Both the position numbers and the translations under genes were made by a program. Shown piece after piece: positions 1 to 12,051 of a stretch of 64,000 nt of DNA. How positions within the stretch are numbered: the stretch's first letter is position 1; the number at the start of each line of letters is the position of its first letter. Source of the DNA: Xestospongia muta (lineage: Eukaryota; Porifera; Demospongiae; Haplosclerida; Petrosiidae). The notes below the pieces were generated by a model that had not been told where the DNA came from, made no database searches, and worked only from the letters and a program-made list of their open reading frames with translations. Where the stretch lies: the NCBI GenBank assembly GCA_963693285.1, contig OY848922.1, positions 1,352,923-1,416,922 on the forward strand, given 5' to 3'.

Positions 1-238
1 GTGTTTTGTATACAGCTATCATAATACAATAAATTCCATGATTTTTATTAAATTTACTATTTCTTCTATTAATGTTTTCAATGAGTTTATCAATACATTT
101 GCTAACTAAAATCTAAACAACAATTAAAAAAATAACTTCTTAAGAGACTCTGCAGTTTTTAAGCATGGCATGGTGTGGACCATGTATTATAGTCTAGCAT
201 CGCCACCCTCTTTTGAAGTGGGTAATCACAGTGATGAA

Positions 239-481
239 CACTGTAAAAACTAATTGGTTGATTTTACCAATATATGGTTATACAGGTTGCATGATGTAAA
301 CTTTTGACAAAATGTTAGAACTAACAATGATTTTTTAAAGAAATAAGAATGTTTTGATTTGAAAAACAACGAATTCTATAGGACAATAGTAATCAAAACT
401 ATATTGTGTTTACTTTCAATTTACATTATGGAACCTGTATAACCAAATAGTGGTAAAATCAACCAATCCGTTTTTGCAGTG
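239..481. mobile_element. Palindromic MITE, CACTGTAAAAA family
   Basis: About 243 bp with inverted ends: left CACTGTAAAAACTAATTGG, right end the complement of CACTGCAAAAACGGATTGG. The complementarity runs about 50 bp inward (GGTTGATTTTACCA, then GGTTATACAGGTT). Flanking dinucleotide AA on both sides fits a 2-bp target duplication. No coding capacity. It lies upstream of family copy 1 and is repeated at 3677-3919 by the segmental duplication. Confidence 0.8.
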
Positions 482-659
482 AAGAGTTTCAATTTATGGT
501 TGAATAGAAAAACCCGTATTAAGTATGTTTTAATATGAAATGTATTATATTATATATGTCATTGTAGGGACTGGTTTGAAGGAAAAAGACAATAGTATTT
601 TTATTGTCTTGTATGAATCTTATTTACAAAGTAGCCATCTTATGAATATTGATAACTAA

Positions 660-724
660 AGTAGGTGAGGGCCGGGCCAAACTGATCTAACATCATTCGT
701 GAGTTTCGTTGTCAGTATTAAAAG
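660..724 (+). promoter_or_regulatory. Non-coding leader exon of copy 1 (approximate start)
   Basis: The sequence ends in AAAAG followed by GTAAGG (donor at 725). A 51-bp intron (725-775) ends in TTTAG just before TCTATGATGG. The same arrangement precedes copy 2 (donor 4163) and copy 3 (donor 6754, 44-bp intron). The transcription start is not visible, so the left edge is a guess. Confidence 0.5.
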
Positions 725-778
725 GTAAGGTATACTTTAAGACTTTAAGTCCTTATAATTTGCAATATCATTTAGTCT

Positions 779-2839
779 ATGATGGTGAGCAAGAAAGGAC
801 TGGCTATATTTATGACTGTGGGGCTCGTCCCTCTGCTGATATGTTTTGTTGTCTTGTTTCCCTTTGGATTTCATGCCAATTATTTATTTGGCAACGAGTG
901 AGTGGATTATAAATATATGCATAAATTTTGTTTAGTGTATCTCTATATTGATAGATACTTGATTGCTTTGATTCCCTGTATAAATGAAGCACATTTAGCA
1001 TTTAAATGGAATGTAGCCAAACTCTCTCACTAGACATTCAACAGCTATATGGATAATATAATAAATATAGTTAATATATAGTGACTCCTGACAAACACAC
1101 TTTCAACTTATAGTTTTAGACTTATGACACTATAACTATATGAATAGGGAAACTGATATAAGTAGGAATTGTCATACTGAGGTCAAATTAAAATTGGAAA
1201 AAATTTCCAATAAAATTTTATAACCACCTTTGGAACTACATGCAGGATAGTTCAGACTATGAATCATTAATTCTTACTATTTTAGAATATTAAGTTAACT
1301 TGATAAAAACCTAACTCACCCAGAACATGGATAGTCTCGTGGTTAGATCAAGCAAGTTCAGTAAACAGGCTTGATATACATATCAATAAATAATTAAATT
1401 ATAATCTACACAGTTACATAATACTAGTTACAGAATACAAGAAGTTTGAAGTATATTGTATATCAGAGAGTAATGTACTTCTCTAGTATTAATTTAATTG
1501 AATATTATGAATATGTTTAAATGTGCTGATAAGTATAATTTACATAATTAAATGACTTAGTTATCTTTATTATAGTAAGGGACTCAGCAGTGCAGCCCTC
1601 ATACCACCATGTCTGACAGTTGTCACATACCTCTTACTTTTGGGTTGCTTCTGTCTGGAGTGGATATTATCAATGCACAATATCAATAAATATAAGAATA
1701 TAACAACGTTAGCTGTATCCTCTAATATATTGACATTCCCTATATATATAAAAGATATACTGTTTACCTTAATGAAATGAAATATAGTTCTTTGTGGTAG
1801 GTTTGTTGTTTCATTTGGGAGTTGGTGCTAGTCTGTTTGAAGCATTATATTTTATTGTATTTTACCAATATGGACATTCTTTGATGACAGCATTGACATG
1901 TGGACTAGGGCCATTGATGCTTTGTGGGGTATGAAAATATATAATATTATGAAATTTGGTGTATTATTTTTGAGTTTTAAACAGGCTGTTGGTCTTAGTC
2001 TTTGGCCTTTAGCTCAATCCAAAGAAGACTCCTTCAACACATCTGTTTATAATGTTATAAGGAGTTGGATGACATCTATCTCACAGAGGAAAATTGGTGC
2101 TGCATCAATAGCACTAGTTGGTGTTATTGTCTATCTGTTGTATTTTGCTGGTGCAGTCAGCTTTACAATTGGAATGTGAAGTTCATTGTATTGATTACAT
2201 TAAACTTTCATCATATATTATCTTATAGATCAGATGTTATAGATGACTCTGGAACATTTACCCATCGTTATCGTTCCTTTTTTATTGTGCCAGTGTATGT
2301 AATAGTTGGTTCTTTTCCAGTTCTTATAGTTTCTAAAGTGATATATAATATCTGGAAACTAAAAGCAGCGAGCTATCTTGTATCTTTAGTCACATTTACC
2401 ATAATTATATTAATAATAATTTCATAAATGTCTCCTTAATTAACAGTATTATATAGATATTACCAACAAGTTGCCTTCTTTCAGTTGCCATTGGTTTTGG
2501 CTTGTTTGAACATGCTTTCATACAGCATTTCTTTTGCCGTGAAGGAATCAAAGAACAGCCATTATGTGCTGGATCAGCCACTACACTTGCTGGCATTGTA
2601 TTAATGATGTTATTTGTTGTAAGTACTCTCCTCTATAATGACATGTGTATATTCATATAATTTTTCTTAATTAGTTTGTTGTTGTTCTTCTATGGAGCCA
2701 TCTTTTTTTGTATGAAACTACGACAGAAGGAAGCAATGTGAATGATACATCTGATCCCAGGAGAATGGGACTGCAAGTTAGAGCTGGGAATGACACTCAG
2801 CAGGCTCAGCCTGAAGATGATGATGTTTTGCTACCTTAA
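779..2839 (+). CDS. Multi-pass membrane protein, array family copy 1 (type A)
   Basis: Seven exons: 779-897, 1576-1714, 1788-1928, 1985-2175, 2229-2379, 2457-2618, 2675-2839. They join without a stop into 355 residues, starting MMVSKKGLAIFMTVG. There are about eight membrane segments: one each in exons 1 and 2, two across exon 3/exon 4 start, one each in exons 4 and 5, one in exon 6, and one across the exon 6-7 junction. Conserved landmarks are LIPPCL (exon 2), GLLFH..VGASL (exon 3), LSLWPLAQSKEDSF (exon 4), IVP.YVIVG.FPVLIVS (exon 5) and CLLSVAIGF (exon 6). The tail is polar and acidic, ending DDDVLLP. Two ATGs are adjacent (779, 782). An in-frame stop at 773-775 and the acceptor at 775 bound the start. 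I do not recognise the function; a remote TMEM185-like fold is possible. Exons 2 and 5 end at the unusual donor GTATCC/T, as in all paralogues. Confidence 0.8.
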
Positions 2840-4098
2840 AGATGAAGCTTTGCAAACCATTGACTTAAATATAGCACTTTAATGCTTTCCTAGAATAGTT
2901 AGTTATATTAGTCCTTTATTTTGCATCTTAGTGAGAAACGTGTGTTTTTAATATTATGGGTTTTCAATAACAATACATTATTATATCAAATTGTACAGCA
3001 AGTGAATACTGCAAGTAAGTCATGGATTTAGTCTTAAAAATACACAACTATTGTCTGACCAATGATGAAGCCGCGTATTTGACTTGTTGTCTTATTGTGT
3101 GCATAGTTTATCTATTGTATTTCCCTGGCAGTTTATAGTTTCTTATGACAAGCTTATTTGTATATTGTTAACTAAAATCTAAACAAAATTATAAAGAAAA
3201 TGTTTGGTGCTTCAGATTTGGAGGTTTATAAGATATTGGTTACGTTAGGACTGCAGTGGTCTTCATATAACTGAACTGTTGGTTATATATACATTGTAAT
3301 TTATTAATTAACAAAATAACATTACAAAACTTGATTGCTTACATGATAACAAGTTGAGACACATGAGAAGACACGCAGGTGATACAAATATCACAATCTC
3401 TTTGAAAGGGTAAATAATCTATACCAACTTAAATGTCTGTGTTTTGTATACAGCTATCATAATACAATAAATTCCATGATTTTTATTAAATTTACTATTT
3501 CTTCTATTAATGTTTTCAATGAGTTTATCAATACATTTGCTAACTAAAATCTAAACAACAATTAAAAAAATAACTTCTTAAGAGACTCTGCAGTTTTTAA
3601 GCATGGCATGGTGTGGACCATGTATTATAGTCTAGCATCGCCACCCTCTTTTGAAGTGGGTAATCACAGTGATGAACACTGTAAAAACTAATTGGTTGAT
3701 TTTACCAATATATGGTTATACAGGTTGCATGATGTAAACTTTTGACAAAATGTTAGAACTAACAATGATTTTTTAAAGAAATAAGAATGTTTTGATTTGA
3801 AAAACAACGAATTCTATAGGACAATAGTAATCAAAACTATATTGTGTTTACTTTCAATTTACATTATGGAACCTGTATAACCAAATAGTGGTAAAATCAA
3901 CCAATCCGTTTTTGCAGTGAAGAGTTTCAATTTATGGTTGAATAGAAAAACCCGTATTAAGTATGTTTTAATATGAAATGTATTATATTATATATGTCAT
4001 TGTAGGGACTGGTTTGAAGGAAAAAGACAATAGTATTTTTATTGTCTTGTATGAATCTTATTTACAAAGTAGCCATCTTATGAATATTGATAACTAAA
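2840..4098. other. 3' flank of copy 1, unique spacer, 5' flank of copy 2
   Basis: 2840-3206 is the 3' flank, repeated after copy 2. 3207-3438 (232 bp) is the only sequence not shared between the two repeat units and holds nothing I recognise. 3439 onward repeats position 1 onward, including the MITE at 3677-3919. Confidence 0.6.
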
Positions 4099-4216
4099 GT
4101 AGGTGAGGGCCGGGCCAAACTGATCTAACATCATTCGTGAGTTTCGTTGTCAGTATTAAAAGGTAAGGTATACTTTAAGACTTTAAGTCCTTATAATTTG
4201 CAATATCATTTAGTCT

Positions 4217-6277
4217 ATGATGGTGAGCAAGAAAGGACTGGCTATATTTATGACTGTGGGGCTCGTCCCTCTGCTGATATGTTTTGTTGTCTTGTTTCCC
4301 TTTGGATTTCATGCCAATTATTTATTTGGCAACGAGTGAGTGGATTATAAATATATGCATAAATTTTGTTTAGTGTATCTCTATATTGATAGATACTTGA
4401 TTGCTTTGATTCCCTGTATAAATGAAGCACATTTAGCATTTAAATGGAATGTAGCCAAACTCTCTCACTAGACATTCAACAGCTATATGGATAATATAAT
4501 AAATATAGTTAATATATAGTGACTCCTGACAAACACACTTTCAACTTATAGTTTTAGACTTATGACACTATAACTATATGAATAGGGAAACTGATATAAG
4601 TAGGAATTGTCATACTGAGGTCAAATTAAAATTGGAAAAAATTTCCAATAAAATTTTATAACCACCTTTGGAACTACATGCAGGATAGTTCAGACTATGA
4701 ATCATTAATTCTTACTATTTTAGAATATTAAGTTAACTTGATAAAAACCTAACTCACCCAGAACATGGATAGTCTCGTGGTTAGATCAAGCAAGTTCAGT
4801 AAACAGGCTTGATATACATATCAATAAATAATTAAATTATAATCTACACAGTTACATAATACTAGTTACAGAATACAAGAAGTTTGAAGTATATTGTATA
4901 TCAGAGAGTAATGTACTTCTCTAGTATTAATTTAATTGAATATTATGAATATGTTTAAATGTGCTGATAAGTATAATTTACATAATTAAATGACTTAGTT
5001 ATCTTTATTATAGTAAGGGACTCAGCAGTGCAGCCCTCATACCACCATGTCTGACAGTTGTCACATACCTCTTACTTTTGGGTTGCTTCTGTCTGGAGTG
5101 GATATTATCAATGCACAATATCAATAAATATAAGAATATAACAACGTTAGCTGTATCCTCTAATATATTGACATTCCCTATATATATAAAAGATATACTG
5201 TTTACCTTAATGAAATGAAATATAGTTCTTTGTGGTAGGTTTGTTGTTTCATTTGGGAGTTGGTGCTAGTCTGTTTGAAGCATTATATTTTATTGTATTT
5301 TACCAATATGGACATTCTTTGATGACAGCATTGACATGTGGACTAGGGCCATTGATGCTTTGTGGGGTATGAAAATATATAATATTATGAAATTTGGTGT
5401 ATTATTTTTGAGTTTTAAACAGGCTGTTGGTCTTAGTCTTTGGCCTTTAGCTCAATCCAAAGAAGACTCCTTCAACACATCTGTTTATAATGTTATAAGG
5501 AGTTGGATGACATCTATCTCACAGAGGAAAATTGGTGCTGCATCAATAGCACTAGTTGGTGTTATTGTCTATCTGTTGTATTTTGCTGGTGCAGTCAGCT
5601 TTACAATTGGAATGTGAAGTTCATTGTATTGATTACATTAAACTTTCATCATATATTATCTTATAGATCGGATGTTATAGATGACTCTGGAACATTTACC
5701 CATCGTTATCGTTCCTTTTTTATTGTGCCAGTGTATGTAATAGTTGGTTCTTTTCCAGTTCTTATAGTTTCTAAAGTGATATATAATATCTGGAAACTAA
5801 AAGCAGCGAGCTATCTTGTATCTTTAGTCACATTTACCATAATTATATTAATAATAATTTCATAAATGTCTCCTTAATTAACAGTATTATATAGATATTA
5901 CCAACAAGTTGCCTTCTTTCAGTTGCCATTGGTTTTGGCTTGTTTGAACATGCTTTCATACAGCATTTCTTTTGCCGTGAAGGAATCAAAGAACAGCCAT
6001 TATGTGCTGGATCAGCCACTACACTTGCTGGCATTGTATTAATGATGTTATTTGTTGTAAGTACTCTCCTCTATAATGACATGTGTATATTCATATAATT
6101 TTTCTTAATTAGTTTGTTGTTGTTCTTCTATGGAGCCATCTTTTTTTGTATGAAACTACGACAGAAGGAAGCAATGTGAATGATACATCTGATCCCAGGA
6201 GAATGGGACTGCAAGTTAGAGCTGGGAATGACACTCAGCAGGCTCAGCCTGAAGATGATGATGTTTTGCTACCTTAA
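4217..6277 (+). CDS. Multi-pass membrane protein, array family copy 2 (type A)
   Basis: A near-perfect duplicate of copy 1, shifted by 3438 bp. Exons: 4217-4335, 5014-5152, 5226-5366, 5423-5613, 5667-5817, 5895-6056, 6113-6277. The product is 355 residues and, as far as I could compare, identical to copy 1. The one difference I noticed is A to G at 5670 (2232 in copy 1), a synonymous TCA/TCG serine change just inside exon 5. All flanking non-coding DNA is also identical from 3439 to 6644. This means either a very recent tandem duplication or two haplotypes of one locus assembled in series. Confidence 0.75.
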
Positions 6278-6644
6278 AGATGAAGCTTTGCAAACCATTG
6301 ACTTAAATATAGCACTTTAATGCTTTCCTAGAATAGTTAGTTATATTAGTCCTTTATTTTGCATCTTAGTGAGAAACGTGTGTTTTTAATATTATGGGTT
6401 TTCAATAACAATACATTATTATATCAAATTGTACAGCAAGTGAATACTGCAAGTAAGTCATGGATTTAGTCTTAAAAATACACAACTATTGTCTGACCAA
6501 TGATGAAGCCGCGTATTTGACTTGTTGTCTTATTGTGTGCATAGTTTATCTATTGTATTTCCCTGGCAGTTTATAGTTTCTTATGACAAGCTTATTTGTA
6601 TATTGTTAACTAAAATCTAAACAAAATTATAAAGAAAATGTTTG

Positions 6645-6753
6645 TATTCTTCGGTTCCCTGCATGAATGTGCACCGTATGGACACACCTCCTAACACCAT
6701 TTTGCGGTTTGACGTGGTTCGTGGCTTTGGTCCAACATTCTCAGCATTAAATG
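6645..6753 (+). promoter_or_regulatory. Leader exon region of copy 3
   Basis: Right after the duplication edge at 6644 the sequence becomes unique. It ends with CAGCATTAAATG at donor GTAAGATA (6754). The 44-bp intron 6754-6797 ends GTTTAG before TCTATGATGG. The transcription start is not determined. Confidence 0.45.
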
Positions 6754-6800
6754 GTAAGATATATTTTAAGTCCTTATAATTTTACAATATCGTTTAGTCT

Positions 6801-9800
6801 ATGATGGTCAGCAAGAAAGGACTGGCTATATTTATGACTGTGGGGCTTGTCCCTCTGCTGATATTTGTTGTTATCTTGTTTCGCGTTGGATTTCTTACTA
6901 ATACTTTATTTGACGACAGGTGAGTGGACTATATATACACAATTTTTTTAGTGTATCTAAATAGATAGATATTTGATTGCCTTAGTCCCTTTATGAATGA
7001 ATCTCATTTAGCATTCAAATGGAACTGTAGCAAAATTCTCATACTAGACAATTGCAACAGAAACTGTATTGTTGCTAAATTTAAAGTGGTGTACTGTTTG
7101 ATCAAGTGATTTATTATACAATTATTATATTGTCACGTTGAATGGGTGCTGAACAGTATAACACTCAGTAGTATGAATACATAATATTATTGAATTGTAG
7201 AACTACTGAGTACCTTCCCTACTATTATTATGACTAATATGACATTAACTATTGCTGGCTATTGGGAGGTCTATATGGAATTGTTTAGATACAAATGTCT
7301 TTTTTAAATTTGATTCCATATAATTATTATTGTATTTTTGTTTAGTGCATTTGGTGTCAGGAGTTTCTTTAATGTATAGTTTATTTATTGGTAGTTAGTG
7401 TAATTAAAATTAAACTATAGCTTAAAAATACGTTTGTGGTGAGTCATCATTTATTAATTATATTTACTATTATATATAGCAGGGATTGAATTACAATCAC
7501 TTTGGAATTAGTTGATTTGTTTACAACTTTACACATCAACACATAGATCTAGTATTCATTTTGCTATGCTCCTCTTTATTGAATTGGAAAAAACAGTACA
7601 TAATGATATATCACTACAAAAACTGTAACGCTACTTGATTTACCCAATATTATTGTTACAAAAATAGTAAACACAATATTGTTTTGATTGCTAATACATC
7701 ATTGGATTGACTGTTTATGTAGGTAATGTTTGAAATACTAAGAATGATTTATTTTATTCTTAGACAAATTAAGATGTTAGCTAACCCATGACTTGTTATG
7801 GATTCATGTGTACACAGTGGACTTTGTGGATACAATAAAATGATGTTTATGAATGGTTAAAAATAACCTGTTTATTTTAATGATAACATAGTCCAAACTG
7901 CTGTCATATTAACCTATAATTAATTTTTAACCTTGTTCTAAGTATAAACAGTCAATTTCATAAAATAGTGCATTAGTAACCTAAACAATGTGAAGGGTAC
8001 TTTTTGAATCAAATATGGCTCAAAAATTATTATCAAAAATAATGGTACAAATGTGGTTAAAATAAAAAAAATTGTAATACACTTTTACAACCACCTTTTG
8101 AAATTGGTTAATTAATCAGACTATTAGAATTGACTCCTGCTATTTTGAAATTGAGTAGTTAATGTTAACTTGCCAGCAACCCAGCTTACCCTGGCATGTA
8201 TATGCATAATCGCATGTCCAGGCTAAGAATTGTTCCAGTAAACAGGCTAGAAATATATTATTAAACAATTAAATTACTACTAAATAATACTAGCTACAGA
8301 ATGCAAGAAGTTTGAGGTATATTGTATATGAGAGAGTAGTGTACTTCTTTATTAATTTAATTGATTATAATAAATGTTTAAAATGTATTGATAAAGCATT
8401 TTCTTTATTATAGTAAGGGACTCAGCAGTGCAGTACTCATACCACCATGTCTGACAGTTGTCACATACCTCTTACTTTTGGGTTGCTTCTATCTGGAATG
8501 GATACTATCAATGCGCAATATCAATAAATATAAGACTATAACAATGTTAGCTGTATCCTCTAATATATTGACATTTCCTATATGTAAAAGATATACTGTT
8601 TACCTTAATGAAATGAAATTTGTATGTATAGTTCTTTATTGTAGGTTTGTTGTTTCATTTGGCAGTTGGTGCTAGTCTGTTTGAAGCATTATATTTTGTT
8701 AAATTTAACCGACTTTCTTTAATTTTAGCATTGACATGTGGACTAGGGCCATTGATGCTTTGTGGGGTATGGAAATATATAATTTTATAAAATTTGATGC
8801 ATTATTTTGACTTTTAAACAGGTTGTTAGTCTTAGTCTTTGGCCTTTAGCTCAATCCAAAGAAGACTCCTTCAATACATCTGTTTACAAAGTTATAAGGA
8901 GTTGGATGAGATCTATCTCACTAAGGATAATTGCCACTTACTCGATAGCACTAACCAGTGTCTTTGTCTATCTGTTGTATTTTATTGGTGCAATCAGTTT
9001 TACATTTGGAATGTATAGTCCATTGTATTGATTACATTCATCTTTCATTACATATATATATCTTATAGATTGGTTGTTACATACAACTCTGGAACATTTG
9101 TCCATCACTCTCGTTCCTTTTTTATTGTGCCTGTGTTAGTAATTGGTGTTACCTTTCCAGTTCTTGTAGTTTCTAAAGTGATATATAATATCTGGAAACC
9201 AAAAGCAGCGAGCTATCTTGTATCTCAAGTCACATTTACCATAATTATATTAATTATAATTTCATAAATGTCTCCTTAATTAACGGTATTATATAGATAT
9301 TACCAACAAGTTGCCTTCTTTCAGTTGCCATTGGTTTTGGCTTGTTTGAACATGCTTTCATACAGTGGTTCATTTGCAACGAAGAAATTAAAGAACAGCC
9401 ATTATGTACTGGATCAGCCATTACACTTGCTGGTATTGTAATAATGGTGTTCTTTATTGTAAGTACTCTCCTCTATATAATGACACTTGTATATTCATAT
9501 AATGTTTCTTAATTAGTTTGTTCTTCTTCTTCTATGGAGCCATCTTTTCTTGTATGAAATTATGATAGAAAGAAACAATGCGAATGAGACATCTGATCCC
9601 AGGAGAATGGAACTGCAAGTTAGAGCTGGGAATGATATTGAACAGACTGAACAAAATCAATTTAGGAATGATACTGAGCAGGCTGAACAAGATCAATTTA
9701 GGAATGATACTGAGCAGGCTGAACAAGATCAATTTAGGAATGATACTGAGCAGGCTGAACAAGATCAATTTAGGAATGTTTTATATGATACTCAGCAGGC

Positions 9801-10104
9801 TGCACAAAATCAAGCTAGGAATGATACTGAGCAGGCTGAACACAATCATTTTAAGAATGATACTGAGCAGGCTGAACAAGATCAAATTTGGAATGTTTTA
9901 TATGATACTCAGCAGGCTGCACAAAATCAAGCTAGGAATGATACTGAGCAAGCTGAAATAAATCATTTTAAGAACGATACTGAGCAGGTTGAACAAGATC
10001 AAATTTGGAATGTTTTATATGATACTCAACAGGCTGCACAAAATCAAGCTAAGAATGATACTGAGCAGGATCAGCTCAAGGATGATGATAGTGTGACACC
10101 TTGA
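6801..10104 (+). CDS. Multi-pass membrane protein, copy 3 (type A) with expanded repetitive tail
   Basis: Exons: 6801-6919, 8414-8552, 8632-8766, 8822-9012, 9069-9219, 9297-9458, 9517-10104. The join gives 494 residues. The membrane body matches copies 1-2 (LIPPCLTVVTYLL, LSLWPLAQSKEDSF, VLVVSKVIYNIW). Its last exon is 196 codons instead of 55. The extra length is a glutamine/acid-rich tail built from 12-residue units like NDTEQAEQDQFR and 15-residue units like NVLYDTQQAAQNQAR. The later part is organised as a 39-residue higher-order repeat. By topology this tail is cytosolic. Intron 1 is long (1.5 kb) and holds degenerate palindromic repeats. The last exon stays open despite many repeat-copy changes, which suggests the tail is translated. 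Confidence 0.8.
9640..10080 (+). repeat. In-frame minisatellite in the last exon of copy 3
   Basis: 36-bp units (AATGATACTGAGCAGGCTGA plus 16 bp) and 45-bp units (starting AATGTTTTATATGATACTCA) are repeated. Order: several 36-mers, then the block 45+36+36 twice, then 45 plus a partial 36. All unit lengths are multiples of three, so the reading frame is kept. The short tail of copies 1 and 2 (AGNDTQQAQPED) looks like the single-unit precursor. Confidence 0.85.
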
Positions 10105-10537
10105 AGATGGAGTTCTATCAACCCAGTGACTTACTGTAACATTTCAACAATATATACATTTGATATATACATTGTAGTGAGAAACATACAGTTTAACAAT
10201 ATGGATATACAATAACAATACATTCACACAAAATATTATTTCTTAATTATAACAATGGTTAACAATATAGGAGTGTGCTTTAATTTGTTATGTGCTACTA
10301 AATGCATCTAGTGGAAAGTATACTGTCTCCAATCTTCTTTCTAGTGGCAACTATAAATATACCACAACATTGTACATGTCAATTGTTGTTTCCATAATAG
10401 AGTAAATCACATTGGTGTACTGGTACTAACTATATAGATGGTTTTAACACAAGTGTGTCCATTCTGACAGTGTTTGATGAGTTTTCTCCAATGCTACAGT
10501 ACTGTGATATTTAATGGATCTCTCTCTCTCTCTCCAG
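10105..10537. other. 3' flank of copy 3, no gene seen
   Basis: AT-rich sequence after the copy 3 stop, with a (CT)n run at 10518-10533 directly before the Ig-like remnant. I see no exon. Confidence 0.4.
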
Positions 10538-10830
10538 TTCATCCAACTATTACTATAACAAATTCTTCTATATCATTAATCATTGAAGGAAACTAATTTC
10601 TATTGGTTGGTACAATTGCAAATAGTTTTCCAGGGCTCTCATAACATGGCTCAAAAACAACAAACTGTTGAAATCAATATTGGTATTCCTGTACAAAACC
10701 CCAACCACATTCCTCTATACTACCACTAGCAATCTAAGAATCCAACAATTTTGTCAAGAAGATGCTGGTATATATGCTTGTCATACACCTCCTGTACCTC
10801 ATGCAAAAACTACCATACTTCACTTAGTTT
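10538..10830 (+). pseudogene. Degenerate immunoglobulin-like domain exon
   Basis: After a pyrimidine run and AG (10536-10537) the frame reads HPTITITNSS..LIIEGN, the start of an Ig strand A-B region. After frameshift or stop damage it resumes with WLKNNKLL (10647), the Ig tryptophan strand. It ends with LRIQQFCQEDAGIYACH, which matches the Ig D.G.Y.C signature. The following TTAG/GTTTGT gives a plausible exon end near 10830. In-frame stops and a frame change between the halves show it is broken. It is unrelated to the surrounding array and appears to be a relic of an Ig-containing gene. Confidence 0.55.
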
Positions 10831-11394
10831 GTAAACTCTACTTTCACAATATACAAAGTTAGTTGACAGTTAAGTTAGGGACCATTCAAACTCTATTGAT
10901 TTGGATATACTGCTTGAGATTATGATTCTCCAGTTTTGATAAGTTGTTATTAATGTATGAATCTCTTACATTGTTATATCATTATTAGATCTGCTACATT
11001 AATACTTTGTAATAATGATGACAGCTATATTGTACATGTACCTCCTATTGTAACAACAAAACAGCTATAAATATGATTTAAATAATTATATTATATTTTT
11101 ATATATTTATTAGCTATTTCCTGAACAATACTCAGCTAAATTACTAACTCTTTTTTCATCTACAAGTAGGTATGACTTTTTAACCTTTACTGCATTACAT
11201 TGGTATGGCTCATGTTTTAGACCACACCTCCAAAGGCCAAACAAAGAGTGAGACATTGTATTAATGTTTATAATATATGATATCAATGGAGAATCACTGG
11301 ACTGTATGTATCTTTAGATGAGAACAATTACATACAATCAGTAAATGTACACTATTGAAATGGCAATATAACACAATATAATGACATTTGTGAC
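10831..11394. other. Intergenic, nothing recognised
   Basis: AT-rich sequence between the Ig relic and the inverted array fragment. No exon, RNA gene or clear repeat was identified. Confidence 0.35.
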
Positions 11395-11439
11395 CCACTC
11401 AATATAAAATGGCTGCTTATAATTCTCTTATGTTTGTTG

Positions 11440-11720
11440 TACAAGTCATGAACCAAGGAGAAAGAAAAGGAGAAGAACAAAAGGAGAAGAACAAGCTGAG
11501 AAGAAAATTATATGTTATTATATGATCGAGTAAACAAATTTCATTAGATGTATATATATATACATTGTCCATAACAATTATGACTGCCTACTATATCGTG
11601 AAGTATGTCAAACTTTAAAGGAATACTGTTACTATGGCAACAGTGATTGAATAGTATATTATTATCTTATCAAGTCTACTAACTTGTAAATAAAACTGTA
11701 AATAGGACACAAACAGTTGG
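11440..11720 (-). pseudogene. Inverted fragment of an array gene (exon 7 start plus intron 1 piece)
   Basis: On the - strand, 11520-11476 reads as the intron 6 end and exon 7 start of the family (TTTTCTTCTCAG then CTTGTTCTTCTCCTT). 11595-11690 is the complement of the intron 1 block found before exon 2 in most copies (CACTGTTGCC.TAGTAACAG, then CCTTTAAAGTTTGACAT). The two pieces are normally kilobases apart, so this is a rearranged remnant. Confidence 0.6.
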
Positions 11721-11799
11721 GTTTTGTATTACAAAAAAGGTGGCATTCAATTAGTAATCTGTTCAAAGATCTAAGCAATGCCAATGAGGTCCCTTTCGA

Positions 11800-11915
11800 T
11801 GACACTGCTTTTGCATTACGTAGTTAGCTCTGCCTGTGCGTTTACTTGTTTCTATTGATCTGTCAGCAGATTCATTTCTTATAGTTTTGTTTGATATTCT
11901 CTTGTTCTTCTAAAG
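11800..11915 (+). promoter_or_regulatory. Leader exon region of copy 4
   Basis: The leader carries TCTGTCAGCAGATTCATTTC and ends CTTCTAAAG before donor GTAAGTCAC (11916). The intron 11916-12025 ends GTTAG. Almost the same leader precedes copy 7 (donor 21286) and the exon-1-less copy 8 (donor 28211). The start site is not defined. Confidence 0.5.
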
Positions 11916-12051
11916 GTAAGTCACTGTATATATAACTACTCCACTTTCGAAGGAGAATTTACGTTAATATATTTGGCAATCTTTTTCATTCTCAATACAC
12001 AAAGTTCTTATTTATATGTTGTTAGAGTAAGCATATATATGCGTAATCAAG

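Noticed and set aside
709..912. ORF MSVLKGKVYFKTLSPY.. over the leader intron and exon 1 of copy 1 (also at 4147)
   Set aside because: It reads through a 51-bp intron in a different frame from the conserved exon 1 protein (MVSKKGLAIFMTVG); paralogue comparison supports the other frame.
9532..9768. - strand ORF with repeated LFSLLSIIPKLI
   Set aside because: It is the antisense of the in-frame minisatellite in copy 3 exon 7; the repetition comes from the DNA repeat, not from a gene.
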